NCBI GenBank assembly: GCA_937927525.1
Contig: CALBDR010000415.1
Coordinates: 1 to 17,100, forward strand
DNA: 17,100 nucleotides
DNA from: an uncultured Candidatus Melainabacteria bacterium
GTDB lineage: Bacteria > Cyanobacteriota > Vampirovibrionia > LMEP-6097
Direction: 5' to 3'
The notes below the pieces were generated by a model. That model worked only from the letters and a program-made list of their open reading frames with translations, made no database searches and was not told the DNA's origin. Made by a program: the position numbers and the translations under genes. Shown one piece after another: positions 5,877 through 13,010 of this stretch; the stretch's first letter is position 1, and each line of letters starts with the position of its first letter.

Positions 5877-6033
5877 TTTCAAACCCCTTATCTATCAGGA
5901 GACATGCGGCTAAAACGAAAGCAACCGTTAAAGCAATTCCTAGTATGGGACTTAGCTCATTTTTAGCGCAATACTTCCCAACACTTCTTCCAATCATAAA
6001 ACCAGTTAGCATTTTCAAAAGTCCTAAAATCAT
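5869..6033 (-). CDS. 54-aa membrane protein, holin-like layout
   Basis: A short gene whose ATG at 6033 overlaps the stop of the preceding gene (TAATG). Residues 2-18 (ILGLLKMLTGFMIGRSV) form a moderately hydrophobic helix, followed by GKYCAKNELSP and a strong membrane segment at 31-47 (LGIALTVAFVLAACLLI) with a short charged end. Two short membrane helices with a small loop would fit a class II holin, but holins have no sequence signature and this gene is about 2.7 kb from the M15 peptidase. LAAC resembles a lipobox but lies after the second helix, so it is not a signal-peptide site. The SD is the AAGAGG in the end of the upstream gene. Confidence 0.65.
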   Translation of the reverse strand: MILGLLKMLTGFMIGRSVGKYCAKNELSPILGIALTVAFVLAACLLIDKGFESV

Positions 6034-6350
6034 TACAAATACCTCTTAAGGAAGAACTTAACTTTATCTAGGATATCCATTTTTTTAATGTCTTCGTTTT
6101 CATAATAATGGCTATAGTGGTATTTTATTCCATCTAAAGAATGCTCCCAACGAATATAAGGAACTCCGCAGGAATTAAACTTTACAATAGTTCCAACTCC
6201 ATGAACAGCAAAAAGCTCACAAACACAGCTGGTAAAGTTTTTTTCATTCATGTTAGATGCAACTGAGTGTCCTCGAAAGGCACAATCCAAATTAGAGTAA
6301 AATCTAAATCCTTCTTTTGTCATTATTACTTTATCGCCAACTTTATACAT
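6033..6350 (-). CDS. SH3-like small beta protein, first gene of a new transcription unit
   Basis: A 105-aa protein opening MYKVGDKVIMTKEGFRF and later VHGVGTIVKFNSCGVPYIRW, the pattern of small beta-barrel (SH3/KOW-like) phage proteins with a 'VGDxV ... GxVxxF' core. Residues 90-105 are a basic helical end (KMDILDKVKFFLKRYL). It has four cysteines and several His/Tyr residues (HYSHYY) but no clear metal motif. SD AAGGAG lies six bases before the ATG. It is the first gene after a near-consensus sigma70 promoter, so it may be the leader gene of the downstream operon. Function unknown; it lacks the PLxxEL tail found in related-looking proteins. Confidence 0.8.
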   Translation of the reverse strand: MYKVGDKVIMTKEGFRFYSNLDCAFRGHSVASNMNEKNFTSCVCELFAVHGVGTIVKFNSCGVPYIRWEHSLDGIKYHYSHYYENEDIKKMDILDKVKFFLKRYL

Positions 6351-6362
6351 AAAAGCTCCTTG

Positions 6363-6398
6363 CTATAACATTTTATAACAATTATTTAGGTTTGTCAA
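6363..6398 (-). promoter_or_regulatory. sigma70-type promoter for the region 3 genes
   Basis: Reading the minus strand, TTGACA (6393-6398, full match to the -35 consensus) is followed by a 17-base spacer and TAAAAT (6370-6375, five of six -10 bases). Transcription would begin near 6363, leaving a short leader that holds the SD AAGGAG of the gene at 6350. The -35 lies in the last codons of the methyltransferase gene. This is one of the few true gaps between genes in the window, which supports a regulatory role. Not experimentally shown. Confidence 0.68.
6364..6380. repeat. tandem heptamer over the -10 region (possible operator)
   Basis: The plus strand has TATAACA at 6364-6370 and again at 6374-6380, ten bases start to start, or about one DNA turn. 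The pair covers the predicted -10 box and start point. Such phased direct repeats can be repressor or activator sites, but with only two AT-rich heptamers chance is possible. Confidence 0.4.
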
Positions 6399-7335
6399 TA
6401 TGTTTAAATATGTGGGCAATTACGTCCACAGTCCAACCGTTACCAAGACATTTATAACGCTGTGAATTAGATATTCCTTCTGTGTAATTATCCGGAAGTG
6501 TTTGTAGTCGCTCGCATTCTACTGGAGTAAGTTTTCTTATTTGTAAATCATCTGTAACGCAATGAGCTGATGCCGAACAAACTAATGTTGCAGCTTTTTC
6601 TTTATATAACTTACCATTTTGTCCCAAGTGATTAGTATATATAAAAGATCCAATTGGAACGGATATTTCAACTTCATGAAAATTCTTGATTCCTTCTTTT
6701 ATAAAAGCTTTTCTATCGAAATTTGAAACAGAGGCAAGATTTAGTATAAACAAAGATTTTTCGGAATTTAAAATTCCATAAGAAATATTTGATTGGAGAA
6801 CATCTCTTAACAAAACCCCTTTATCTTCTGGTTGATTAACTCCAGTAATATTTGTCCAGTAATATCGTTGTCTATTCTGAGCTGAAACCAAAGATGAATT
6901 TATTAAATACTTATTAACACTGCCCAAAGCTTGCTCTGTATGATACGTAATGTATTCTTCAAACTCACGCTTCATCTTAACATTTTCTAACAAGAATATA
7001 ACTTTAGGATTAAGTTTTTTAATGTGACTGATAATGTCCAGCGTTGTCCAAAACAAAGCTCCACGCTCATCCTTATCTCCAAGCTGCTTTCCAGCCACAG
7101 ACCAGGCTTGGCAAGGAAATCCTGCCGTTACAATATCAATAGAAGAAAAGTCAATATTCCAGTCTTGCCACTTTGTAACATCGCCAAGTTGAATAGTGCT
7201 TGGATAGTTCTTCTGAGCAACTGTAATTGCGTACTTATCAATTTCAGAAGCGTAATACTTGTCAACTGGAATACCAGCTCGTTCTAAAGCTACTCTGCAA
7301 CAGCTAATTCCGTCGAAGAGAGATAGAATGTTCAT
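6382..7335 (-). CDS. DNA (cytosine-5) methyltransferase
   Basis: A 317-aa C5-methyltransferase that transfers a methyl group from AdoMet to cytosine in DNA. Ordered motifs are visible: I LSLFDGISCCRVALERAG (4-21), IV GFPCQAWS with catalytic Cys75, VI LLENVK (Glu117), VIII QNRQRYYW (153-160), IX RKLTPVECERLQTLP, and X CLGNGWTVDVIAHIF near the end. All key residues appear intact. The target recognition region between VIII and IX is about 110 residues; the target sequence cannot be read from it. No restriction enzyme gene is next to it, so protection of phage DNA from host restriction is the likely role. The start ATG overlaps the polymerase stop (TAATG), with SD AAGGACGG region upstream. Confidence 0.95.
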   Translation of the reverse strand: MNILSLFDGISCCRVALERAGIPVDKYYASEIDKYAITVAQKNYPSTIQLGDVTKWQDWNIDFSSIDIVTAGFPCQAWSVAGKQLGDKDERGALFWTTLDIISHIKKLNPKVIFLLENVKMKREFEEYITYHTEQALGSVNKYLINSSLVSAQNRQRYYWTNITGVNQPEDKGVLLRDVLQSNISYGILNSEKSLFILNLASVSNFDRKAFIKEGIKNFHEVEISVPIGSFIYTNHLGQNGKLYKEKAATLVCSASAHCVTDDLQIRKLTPVECERLQTLPDNYTEGISNSQRYKCLGNGWTVDVIAHIFKHIDKPK

Positions 7336-9611
7336 TAATGTCCGTCCTTAAGATTGAATGCCACCTCTGGCTTAGCAATTAAAGGCATAGCCAAAGTATT
7401 TGTATTTTCCATAGCATTTTGCACTATTTGTTTAACTTCGTCAATACAATCTTTATGACACGACACAACAAGCTGATCATGTACCTGAAGGCTTACCCAA
7501 GCATCCAAGCCTTTTGCTAAGAATTCCTTAGACATAGCAATTGCAGCTCGATTGACAAGACTTGCCGCTGCTGATTGGATTGGGAAGTTTAAAGCGTTGT
7601 TGAGTAAATTATTATACTCCTTTCGCACAAGCTTAAGTTCATCCATTGGGATCTTGTGTTTAAAAGCTAGTTTAGGCAGAGCTTTAAAATCTAAGATAGA
7701 GTCTCCAAATTTTCTATGAACTTGTTTAGCTCGTGGCAAGTGTCTAACTCTACCAAACTTAGAGGTTACAGTGCCATTGCGCTTTACTTCGTTAAGATAG
7801 CGATCCATAGAAGCTTTCAATCCTGGGAAAGAATCGAAGTAGTTTTCAATAATTGTCTGAGCTTCTTCTTTTGATATATTAAGCGTATAGCTAAGTTTTA
7901 TGTCCTTCATTCCATAACGAATTCCAAGAGCATAAGCTTTAGCATTTTGTCTTGCCACAGGGTTTACATTTTTAAGGAAGTTCGGAGCTTTCTTATCAGC
8001 ACTGACTCCTTCGAGCTTTTCCGCACCAATGCCAACTTTGGAGTAAAAATCCTCTCCGTTTACAAAGATGTCAATAAGAGCTTGATCTCCAGCATCATCG
8101 GCAAAGACTCGTGGTTCCAGAGATTCATAGTCGTCGTCAATAAAAGCATACTCTGGTTTGGGAATAATTAAAGCTCTAAGTGTGTTTGTGAAATACACAA
8201 TACGAGAGTCGTCTGACCCGTCTTCAATCGGTCTTGATAGTTGCTGGAGGTCTGAGCCGTATCTTCCAGATGTTGTAGCGTGTTGTTTAAATGTAGGGTA
8301 ATAAATTCCATCCTCTTGCTGCTCCATAAATCTATCATAATAGCTAGACTTAATCTTAGTAAGCTTATTAAATACTCGCAATTCCTTAGCCCAAGCAAAA
8401 CCATACTTCTCAGCTAGATGTTCCACAAAAGCTTCGTTAAACTGACCCTTGCCACTGGGAGTTTTTGTCAATGGTTCGATTCCCATGTAATCAAAAACAA
8501 TCTTTCCAAGCTGGTCTTTAGAGCCGATGTTAATTGCATACTTCTGAGTTTCTAGTAAAAGTTCCATTCTAAGCTCGTGCCAAAAACATTCACTAAAAGA
8601 ATCAAATCCTTCAGATAAAAATCTATAAACGTCTGCACGATCTTTTATAAGCTCTAAAGTTTTTTTATTCAACTGGAATTTTCCACTAGCAAGCTTTGGC
8701 AACGGTAGTTTAAGCTTGTCACAAAACTTCTGGGCAATTTTCCCAGTAGACTTAATTGGGAATTGTTGATCCAATAAATCAGTAACAAACATTGACGCAT
8801 CTTCAGTTTCCATAAGTGCTTGAATAACTCGTTTTTCACAAAGCTCTAGCTCTTTTGTAATTTCAGATAAGTATTGTTCCAACTTTGGCATGTCGAGATG
8901 AACTCCACGATGCTCCATTTTTATTGTCACAAGCTTATACAAAGGCATGACTTCCTCTTCATAAAACAGCTCTGATAATCCTTCCTTTATTAGTTGCTTA
9001 TTGAAGTAATTAAAAAGCCTTAAAGTTATATCAGTATCAGCAATGGCGTATTTAGCAAGAATATCTAGATCTGCCATATACATATCTTTTTGACTTTTTT
9101 TCCACTTTCCACCATTAGCTAAAACATTTTCTTCAAGCTCTAGCTGTTCTTGATTCGCTGCGTCTTGATCATCCAACCCAATTTCTTTGGCATAAATTAC
9201 AGCGTTTTCTTTGAGAGCAAAAGGACCCTCCTCTTGAAGGGTGTGTTTCATAAGCTGAGTGTCTGCATAAAGAGCTGTAATAAGGCTTACATTAAAGTTA
9301 TTAAACGTAACTCGAACATCAAAGCTTGCGTTGTGCATTATTAGCTTTTTACTTTTGAGTCTGTTTAGAATATCGGGAGCTATAGACAATTCCCAAGTCT
9401 GTTCAATGAGTTTTTGTTCCTCTTTATTCCAAACAAAAATAGGCAGATACCAGCCAGAGCCTTCTGAGAACGAGACAGAAAATCCAATAACTTTGTCCTT
9501 TCTAACATTCAAACCAGTGGTTTCGGTGTCATAAGCTACAATGTCCGAAGAATTTAAATCTTGTAAAAAATCAGCTAATGAATTTTTTGTTATGAGATTG
9601 TAGTGTTTCAT
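7335..9611 (-). CDS. polA: family A DNA polymerase with 3'-5' exonuclease domain
   Basis: A 758-aa replicative polymerase. The N-terminal DEDDy exonuclease has DTETTGLN (Asp28, Glu30), HNASFD (Asp98) and YAIAD (Tyr188, Asp192), all intact. The polymerase domain has motif A DDDYESLEPR (Asp494, Glu499), motif B RQNAKAYALGIRYG (Arg554, Lys558, Leu562, Tyr566) and motif C QVHDQL (Asp712). Two details differ from E. coli Pol I: Leu562 replaces Phe762, and Gln713 replaces the Glu of the usual HDE. There is no 5'-3' exonuclease domain, as is normal for phage enzymes. ATGA overlap with the preceding small gene, whose tail codons ATGGAG provide the SD. Together with the helicase and primase genes it forms the replication module. 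Confidence 0.97.
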   Translation of the reverse strand: MKHYNLITKNSLADFLQDLNSSDIVAYDTETTGLNVRKDKVIGFSVSFSEGSGWYLPIFVWNKEEQKLIEQTWELSIAPDILNRLKSKKLIMHNASFDVRVTFNNFNVSLITALYADTQLMKHTLQEEGPFALKENAVIYAKEIGLDDQDAANQEQLELEENVLANGGKWKKSQKDMYMADLDILAKYAIADTDITLRLFNYFNKQLIKEGLSELFYEEEVMPLYKLVTIKMEHRGVHLDMPKLEQYLSEITKELELCEKRVIQALMETEDASMFVTDLLDQQFPIKSTGKIAQKFCDKLKLPLPKLASGKFQLNKKTLELIKDRADVYRFLSEGFDSFSECFWHELRMELLLETQKYAINIGSKDQLGKIVFDYMGIEPLTKTPSGKGQFNEAFVEHLAEKYGFAWAKELRVFNKLTKIKSSYYDRFMEQQEDGIYYPTFKQHATTSGRYGSDLQQLSRPIEDGSDDSRIVYFTNTLRALIIPKPEYAFIDDDYESLEPRVFADDAGDQALIDIFVNGEDFYSKVGIGAEKLEGVSADKKAPNFLKNVNPVARQNAKAYALGIRYGMKDIKLSYTLNISKEEAQTIIENYFDSFPGLKASMDRYLNEVKRNGTVTSKFGRVRHLPRAKQVHRKFGDSILDFKALPKLAFKHKIPMDELKLVRKEYNNLLNNALNFPIQSAAASLVNRAAIAMSKEFLAKGLDAWVSLQVHDQLVVSCHKDCIDEVKQIVQNAMENTNTLAMPLIAKPEVAFNLKDGH

Positions 9612-9814
9612 AGCAACTCCATCATCAAAGGACTGTGTGGTATTCCATTAACCCAATAACTATCTCCATTTGAAAGAATTACTTTAAAAGGTAGCTTTAA
9701 TGGGAATGCGTGGTCATCTATCTCTTGTACTTTCTGCACAGTTCCTACTAAGTAAGGGTCACTTAACAACCCAGACGTAACAATAATCAAATCTCCTACT
9801 TTTATATTTCCCAA
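9608..9814 (-). CDS. small beta-domain protein with PLMMELL tail
   Basis: A 68-aa protein starting at TTG (9814), supported by SD TGGAG seven bases upstream inside the previous gene, which it overlaps by 13 bases. It opens IKVGDLIIVTSG, continues YLVGTVQKVQEI, then FKVILSNGDSYWVNG: a five-strand SH3-like pattern shared with several other short proteins in the window. The end HSPLMMELL is a full match to the recurrent C-terminal tail; its codons ATGGAGTTGCT contain the SD and ATG of the polymerase gene. Function unknown. It might be a polymerase-associated or translation-coupling leader protein; neither is shown. Confidence 0.78.
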   Translation of the reverse strand: MGNIKVGDLIIVTSGLLSDPYLVGTVQKVQEIDDHAFPLKLPFKVILSNGDSYWVNGIPHSPLMMELL

Positions 9815-10059
9815 ACCAGTTCTCCATTAGCCAGTAAATATAAACCCTCTGCCATTTTTCTTTCTTCTTCTGTTATTTTTCCATTTTTAAAATAGCTTAC
9901 AAGTATATCTTCCATGTATTCAGACTCCAAATCTCCACTGAGTATAAAATTACACTCGTCCAAAAGAACCTCGTCACTTAAACACTCTAATTCAAGTTCT
10001 AAAGTCTGTCTTTCAAAAAAGAAATCATTATAATCTATCAACCCTAGCTTAGAACTCAC
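9802..10059 (-). CDS. small acidic helical protein
   Basis: An 85-aa acidic protein from a GTG start that overlaps the previous stop, with SD AGGAG five bases upstream. The sequence is mostly helical: TLELELECLSDEVLLDECNF, then ESEYMEDILVSYFKNGKI and TEEERKMAEGLYLLANGEL. 'NGKITEEERKMAEGLYLL' is similar to short helix-turn-helix-shaped acidic modules in phage hypothetical proteins. It has no PLxxEL tail but carries the SD (GGAG) for the TTG-started next gene. Function unknown. It could be a protein-binding or inhibitory factor, given its acidity and early position; this is a guess. Confidence 0.75.
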   Translation of the reverse strand: MSSKLGLIDYNDFFFERQTLELELECLSDEVLLDECNFILSGDLESEYMEDILVSYFKNGKITEEERKMAEGLYLLANGELVWEI

Positions 10060-10304
10060 ATCAACTCCTGCTCTAGTGGTGTAAAAGGAAATTCATAAAG
10101 AGTGAAATCTTTATCGGAAGAATATACTCCACCGCTTGTTCCATCTTGAAAATGTAAACAGTAATAAAAAGTCTCCGCATTGCTAGTAGTTTTTTTTGAA
10201 AAAACTATACAGGTATATTTTAGCATAGGCTCAGATGTCAAACTATACCTATGTCCCACTTTTAACTCTTCAGGCTTACATATCTTTTTTAGCTTTAGCT
10301 CCAT
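10056..10304 (-). CDS. small beta-domain protein with PLEQELM tail
   Basis: An 82-aa protein. It starts at ATG 10304, inside the end of the primase gene (29-base overlap), with AAAGG some twelve bases upstream as a weak SD. The core has ICKPEELKVGHRYSL, YTCIVFSKKTTS, and FYYCLHFQDGTSGGVY, a beta-rich layout like the 'GDhV ... hxDG' proteins nearby. The end FTPLEQELM matches the recurrent tail, and CAGGAG in it is the SD for the GTG start of the next gene. Function unknown. It lies directly between primase and polymerase genes. Confidence 0.76.
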   Translation of the reverse strand: MELKLKKICKPEELKVGHRYSLTSEPMLKYTCIVFSKKTTSNAETFYYCLHFQDGTSGGVYSSDKDFTLYEFPFTPLEQELM

Positions 10305-11124
10305 CTCTTATAGACCTTTGAATTTGATATAAATCACGCTTATCCAATTCTTCTGGGGCAACTTTAGCAATTACGTCCTCAATGATTGTATCATCTACTC
10401 CAGATAAAGCAAGAGAAAAAACACAAGAATTCAAAGCATTTATCCATAAACCAGACAAACCTGTATGAGCATTGGTTAGAAAAAACTCGACAGACTCTGG
10501 AATTGTCTCTCTATCCTTGCCGTAAAGCAGCTTAACAACGTCTTTAAGGTCATCGGGTACTTCGACATGGGTTTCTTTAAAAACCTCTTTTAAAGCCTGT
10601 TCCGGAGCTTTCTTTGGCACAAGAAAATCCCCGTCTTGCCAAAAGCCGTCGTCTATTCTGGAAGGAGCGTACCAACGAGCTAAATCGCTGCACTGTTTAT
10701 CCAACTCAGGAAACTGCTCTTGAAGCCAATCCCAGGTAGCTTCAAAATCATCTGGAGTGTGAATGGTTCTAGCAAGGGGAAAAATAAGCCTGAACCTGTG
10801 TAATTCAGGAGAATGGCTTGGGCTAGGAAGGCACAAGCAAGCAAGTCCCAATGATTGTATTCTTTTCTCAGCATTGTCAATGGTAAGTCCTGAGTCTATA
10901 TCCAAGCTCATAAAATCTGAAGACACAAAGTTATCATTATGCCTAAAGCCTGAGAAAATACTAGGACTCCACCCAGTGGATGTCACAATGCGTATTAAGT
11001 CTTCTTCTGTGCTAACTTCTGCAATTTCGGGAAGATTTGGGTTTGATGCCAGTCTTGATTGAAGAATCTTATCATCCTTGTTCTTAGGCAAGAAGTTAAC
11101 TTTTGGATAAATGCTAAGTTTCAT
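10276..11124 (-). CDS. archaeo-eukaryotic-type primase (prim-pol family)
   Basis: A 282-aa protein with AEP primase motifs: motif I FMSLDID (Asp75, Asp77), motif II LPSPSHSPELHRFRLIFPL (Ser103, His104 and Arg112), and a probable motif III CSDLARWYAPS (Asp147). The two Asp residues would bind catalytic metals and the SxH block the nucleotide. Residues about 180-282 are helical and resemble the accessory C-terminal part of primases, ending with RSIRDGAKAKKDM. It would make primers on the lagging strand, and some relatives also extend DNA (prim-pol). There is no TOPRIM/DnaG primase and no helicase domain in this protein; the helicase is encoded separately just upstream. ATGA overlap with the preceding small gene. 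Confidence 0.87.
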   Translation of the reverse strand: MKLSIYPKVNFLPKNKDDKILQSRLASNPNLPEIAEVSTEEDLIRIVTSTGWSPSIFSGFRHNDNFVSSDFMSLDIDSGLTIDNAEKRIQSLGLACLCLPSPSHSPELHRFRLIFPLARTIHTPDDFEATWDWLQEQFPELDKQCSDLARWYAPSRIDDGFWQDGDFLVPKKAPEQALKEVFKETHVEVPDDLKDVVKLLYGKDRETIPESVEFFLTNAHTGLSGLWINALNSCVFSLALSGVDDTIIEDVIAKVAPEELDKRDLYQIQRSIRDGAKAKKDM

Positions 11125-11342
11125 AAAAGCTCTTCCTCAAGTGGAGTTAACTCTCTAACACAAATTAATTCATCAAATGAAAGTATTTCAACAAGGTTAG
11201 TTTTTTCATTTATAAAACGTGCTCTATTATAAAAGTTTTTATTAAATATATTCAACTTTACGAATTTTAAAATACGTCCCGCTTTCATACCATCTGTAAC
11301 TATATAATAGTTACCTTTAACTAAATCAGATGCAAACATCAT
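11121..11342 (-). CDS. small beta-domain protein with PLEEELL tail
   Basis: A 73-aa protein between the helicase and primase genes. ATG at 11342 overlaps the helicase stop; a second ATG follows at 11339, and the SD is weak for both. It opens DLVKGNYYIVTDGMKAGRIL, then FVKLNIFNKNFYNRARFINE and LVEILSFDELICVRELTPLEEELL (given here in two parts: LVEILSFDELICV and RELTPLEEELL). The layout is beta-rich with a 'KGNYY' opening in place of 'VGDxV'. The tail TPLEEELL matches the recurrent motif; its GAGGAAGAG codons precede the primase ATG. Function unknown. Confidence 0.77.
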   Translation of the reverse strand: MMFASDLVKGNYYIVTDGMKAGRILKFVKLNIFNKNFYNRARFINEKTNLVEILSFDELICVRELTPLEEELL

Positions 11343-12346
11343 AGATCGTCAGAATCCCCACTAAACTTTTCTGTAATTGTTACAACTTTCCCACTTGGGC
11401 TAACAACTTCCTTAATTAAATCATAAGTATGCGCTTTATGCTTTTCTTCAGCAGACTTCATAGCTAGAAGTTCGTTGTAGAACATTTTAAAAGTAGAATA
11501 CTCTGGAGTAGTCATCTTTCTAAAACCTCTAGTTTCAATATCATAAGCTAGTAGTTTATTTTGTCCACGCTTAACTTTATCTTCTTTAGAAGCTTCTCGA
11601 ATCTTACAATAACCCCAAGACATAACGCTTACTTTAGCTTCCTCTTCCAGTCTTAGGATAGGTCTGTGAATTTGCATAATATCTGAAGCAATGTACTTGA
11701 ATTGGCTACAGCCTAAAACTGCGTCTGCGTCAAGAGGAACTTCACCTTTTTGACCAGCACCTTTATTTACTTGTGCCATTGGGACACCAAAAGCATTCAG
11801 TTCTACCGCCATCTCCTTTAGAGTAATCATAATGGAATTTAGAGTAGAAGGGTCATTTTCCCCCAGACAATGAATGTGGTCAATGGCAAAAGCAACCACA
11901 TCGCCAATGACATCTCTGTATTTTAAAAGCTCTCTTTTAATCCACCCCATGGATACTTCTCGTGACTTTCCAGTTTCATCATACCTGGAAATTACATAAA
12001 GCCTTTCTGAAATCTCAGGACAGTCTTCGGTAAGCTTAAACCAACGCTGTGAAATCTTTTCATCAGTCATCTCAAGAGACACATAAACAACGCAAGACTC
12101 GGGATTATTTTTTAAAATATGCTTGAAAAAATAAAGCACTACTTCAGACTTACCTACTCCAGAATCTCCAATAACTCCAAGAAGCTCTTGCCTACTCCAC
12201 TTATTCTTTAGGCAATCAAATTCATCTGGACCATGAACAAACAGCTTAGTATTCAATCCTCCAGTAACTTTCCCAGATCTTTTTAAGTCTGCGATAGACT
12301 TTACACCCATTTGCTGTTTTCTTTTTTCCGAAAAGCTTGTCATCAT
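11339..12346 (-). CDS. DnaB/RecA-fold replicative helicase (helicase domain only)
   Basis: A 335-aa ATPase. Walker A is GDSGVGKS (60-67). A YVSLEM block (88-93) follows, in which Glu92 is the likely catalytic Glu as in DnaB/gp4-type enzymes. Walker B is VVAFAIDHIH (Asp156). MAQVNKGAGQKG and DADAVLGCSQF resemble the sensor and loop regions of hexameric helicases. The N-terminal domain of DnaB and the primase domain of T7 gp4 are absent, which fits the separate AEP primase gene downstream. It would unwind DNA 5'-3' ahead of the phage polymerase; a RecA-like or KaiC-like ATPase with another role is the alternative. ATG at 12346 has SD GGGAG five bases upstream. Confidence 0.9.
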   Translation of the reverse strand: MMTSFSEKRKQQMGVKSIADLKRSGKVTGGLNTKLFVHGPDEFDCLKNKWSRQELLGVIGDSGVGKSEVVLYFFKHILKNNPESCVVYVSLEMTDEKISQRWFKLTEDCPEISERLYVISRYDETGKSREVSMGWIKRELLKYRDVIGDVVAFAIDHIHCLGENDPSTLNSIMITLKEMAVELNAFGVPMAQVNKGAGQKGEVPLDADAVLGCSQFKYIASDIMQIHRPILRLEEEAKVSVMSWGYCKIREASKEDKVKRGQNKLLAYDIETRGFRKMTTPEYSTFKMFYNELLAMKSAEEKHKAHTYDLIKEVVSPSGKVVTITEKFSGDSDDL

Positions 12347-12355
12347 GCTATCTCC

Positions 12356-12568
12356 CTATATTAACTCTTCCATTAAAGGACTTGATTTTATTAACTTTAA
12401 ATGTGAAAATTCTTCAATTCCCCTCTTTCTGCAAAAAGAATCGTCATCATAAAAATATATAACTTCACCGTTTTCCAAATTAATTTCTACAATTGTAATA
12501 AACTTGGCTTTATACTTTGACCAAAAAGCTTCTTCTTTTATTACGTACCTTCCTACCTCCAAGTTCAC
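12356..12568 (-). CDS. small beta-domain protein with PLMEELI tail
   Basis: A 70-aa protein just upstream of the helicase. The GTG start overlaps the stop of the previous gene (GTGA); the SD is weak. It opens LEVGRYVIKEEAFW, then FITIVEINLENGEVIYFYDD and FSHLKLIKSSPLMEELI. The pattern is a short beta-barrel-like domain with a DDD turn. The end SSPLMEELI is a clean match to the recurrent tail, here followed by TAG and a ten-base gap (with GGGAG) before the helicase ATG. The tail is therefore conserved even though this gene does not need its last codons as SD. Function unknown. Confidence 0.77.
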   Translation of the reverse strand: MNLEVGRYVIKEEAFWSKYKAKFITIVEINLENGEVIYFYDDDSFCRKRGIEEFSHLKLIKSSPLMEELI

Positions 12569-12789
12569 TTTATTATACTCTCTACGCTATAAAAAGTCAT
12601 GTTGTTTTTTATTCTTCTATCTAACTCTTTGTTGTCCGGATCTACCTCTCTACAAAAACAATAAGCAGCTATAACAGGACAAAAACTAACAGCGCAATAA
12701 AAAGAAATAGCATTAATGCCGTCTTTTTTGTATAGCTTTTGTACGTTTTCTTGGTGAGCTTGTCTGAATATATTTATGTCAAATTTCAA
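12565..12789 (-). CDS. small cysteine-rich unknown protein, TTG start
   Basis: A 74-aa protein with a TTG start at 12789 supported by SD GGAG in the previous gene's tail codons. Central residues about 29-47 (SFYCAVSFCPVIAAYCFCRE) are hydrophobic with four cysteines, spaced C-x4-C-x6-C-x-C. This is followed by a charged helix VDPDNKELDRRIKN. The Cys-rich block may be a metal site or a buried helix; it is too short to be a confident membrane span. No family recognised. It sits between two small beta-domain proteins with tails. Confidence 0.68.
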   Translation of the reverse strand: MKFDINIFRQAHQENVQKLYKKDGINAISFYCAVSFCPVIAAYCFCREVDPDNKELDRRIKNNMTFYSVESIIK

Positions 12790-12998
12790 AGCAGCTCCAT
12801 AATTAATTCACTCGGCTTTATTACTTCTTCTGCCCAAAAGGCACAAGTATGATTTGGGCTATTACTTTCATATGGGTAGCACACGTATGTTAATACAGAT
12901 CCTGCTTCAAATATCCTAATAATTTTCCAAACAGTTCCGATTAATTCCGGTCTATAATTACACTTTATACACAAGACTAATTCGCCTACTAAAAACAT
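12786..12998 (-). CDS. small beta-domain protein with ELIMELL tail
   Basis: A 70-aa protein and the first gene after the intrinsic terminator. SD AGGA lies about six bases before the ATG. It opens FLVGELVLCIKCNYRP, then LIGTVWKIIRIF and VLTYVCYPY, a 'VGExV ... GTVxxI' SH3-like pattern. The end SELIMELL is a variant of the PLxxEL tail, with ATGGAG as SD for the TTG start of the next gene. Four Cys residues are present but without paired spacing except CIKC (11-14 region). Function unknown. As first gene of the replication block, its expression depends on read-through of the terminator or on an unrecognised promoter. Confidence 0.77.
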   Translation of the reverse strand: MFLVGELVLCIKCNYRPELIGTVWKIIRIFEAGSVLTYVCYPYESNSPNHTCAFWAEEVIKPSELIMELL

Positions 12999-13010
12999 AT
13001 AGGTCCTATG

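Noticed and set aside
5869..6033. Lipobox-like LAAC in the 54-aa membrane protein
   Set aside because: The Cys is at residue 44, after a second hydrophobic segment, so it is not in a cleavable signal peptide.
8168..8404. Minus-strand 78-codon frame inside the polymerase gene
   Set aside because: It is a different frame of a region coding for polymerase residues before motif A, without an SD; the polymerase frame is clearly the real one.
10763..11062. 99-codon open frame on the plus strand inside the primase gene
   Set aside because: It is opposite strongly conserved primase motifs and has no ribosome binding site or protein-like pattern.
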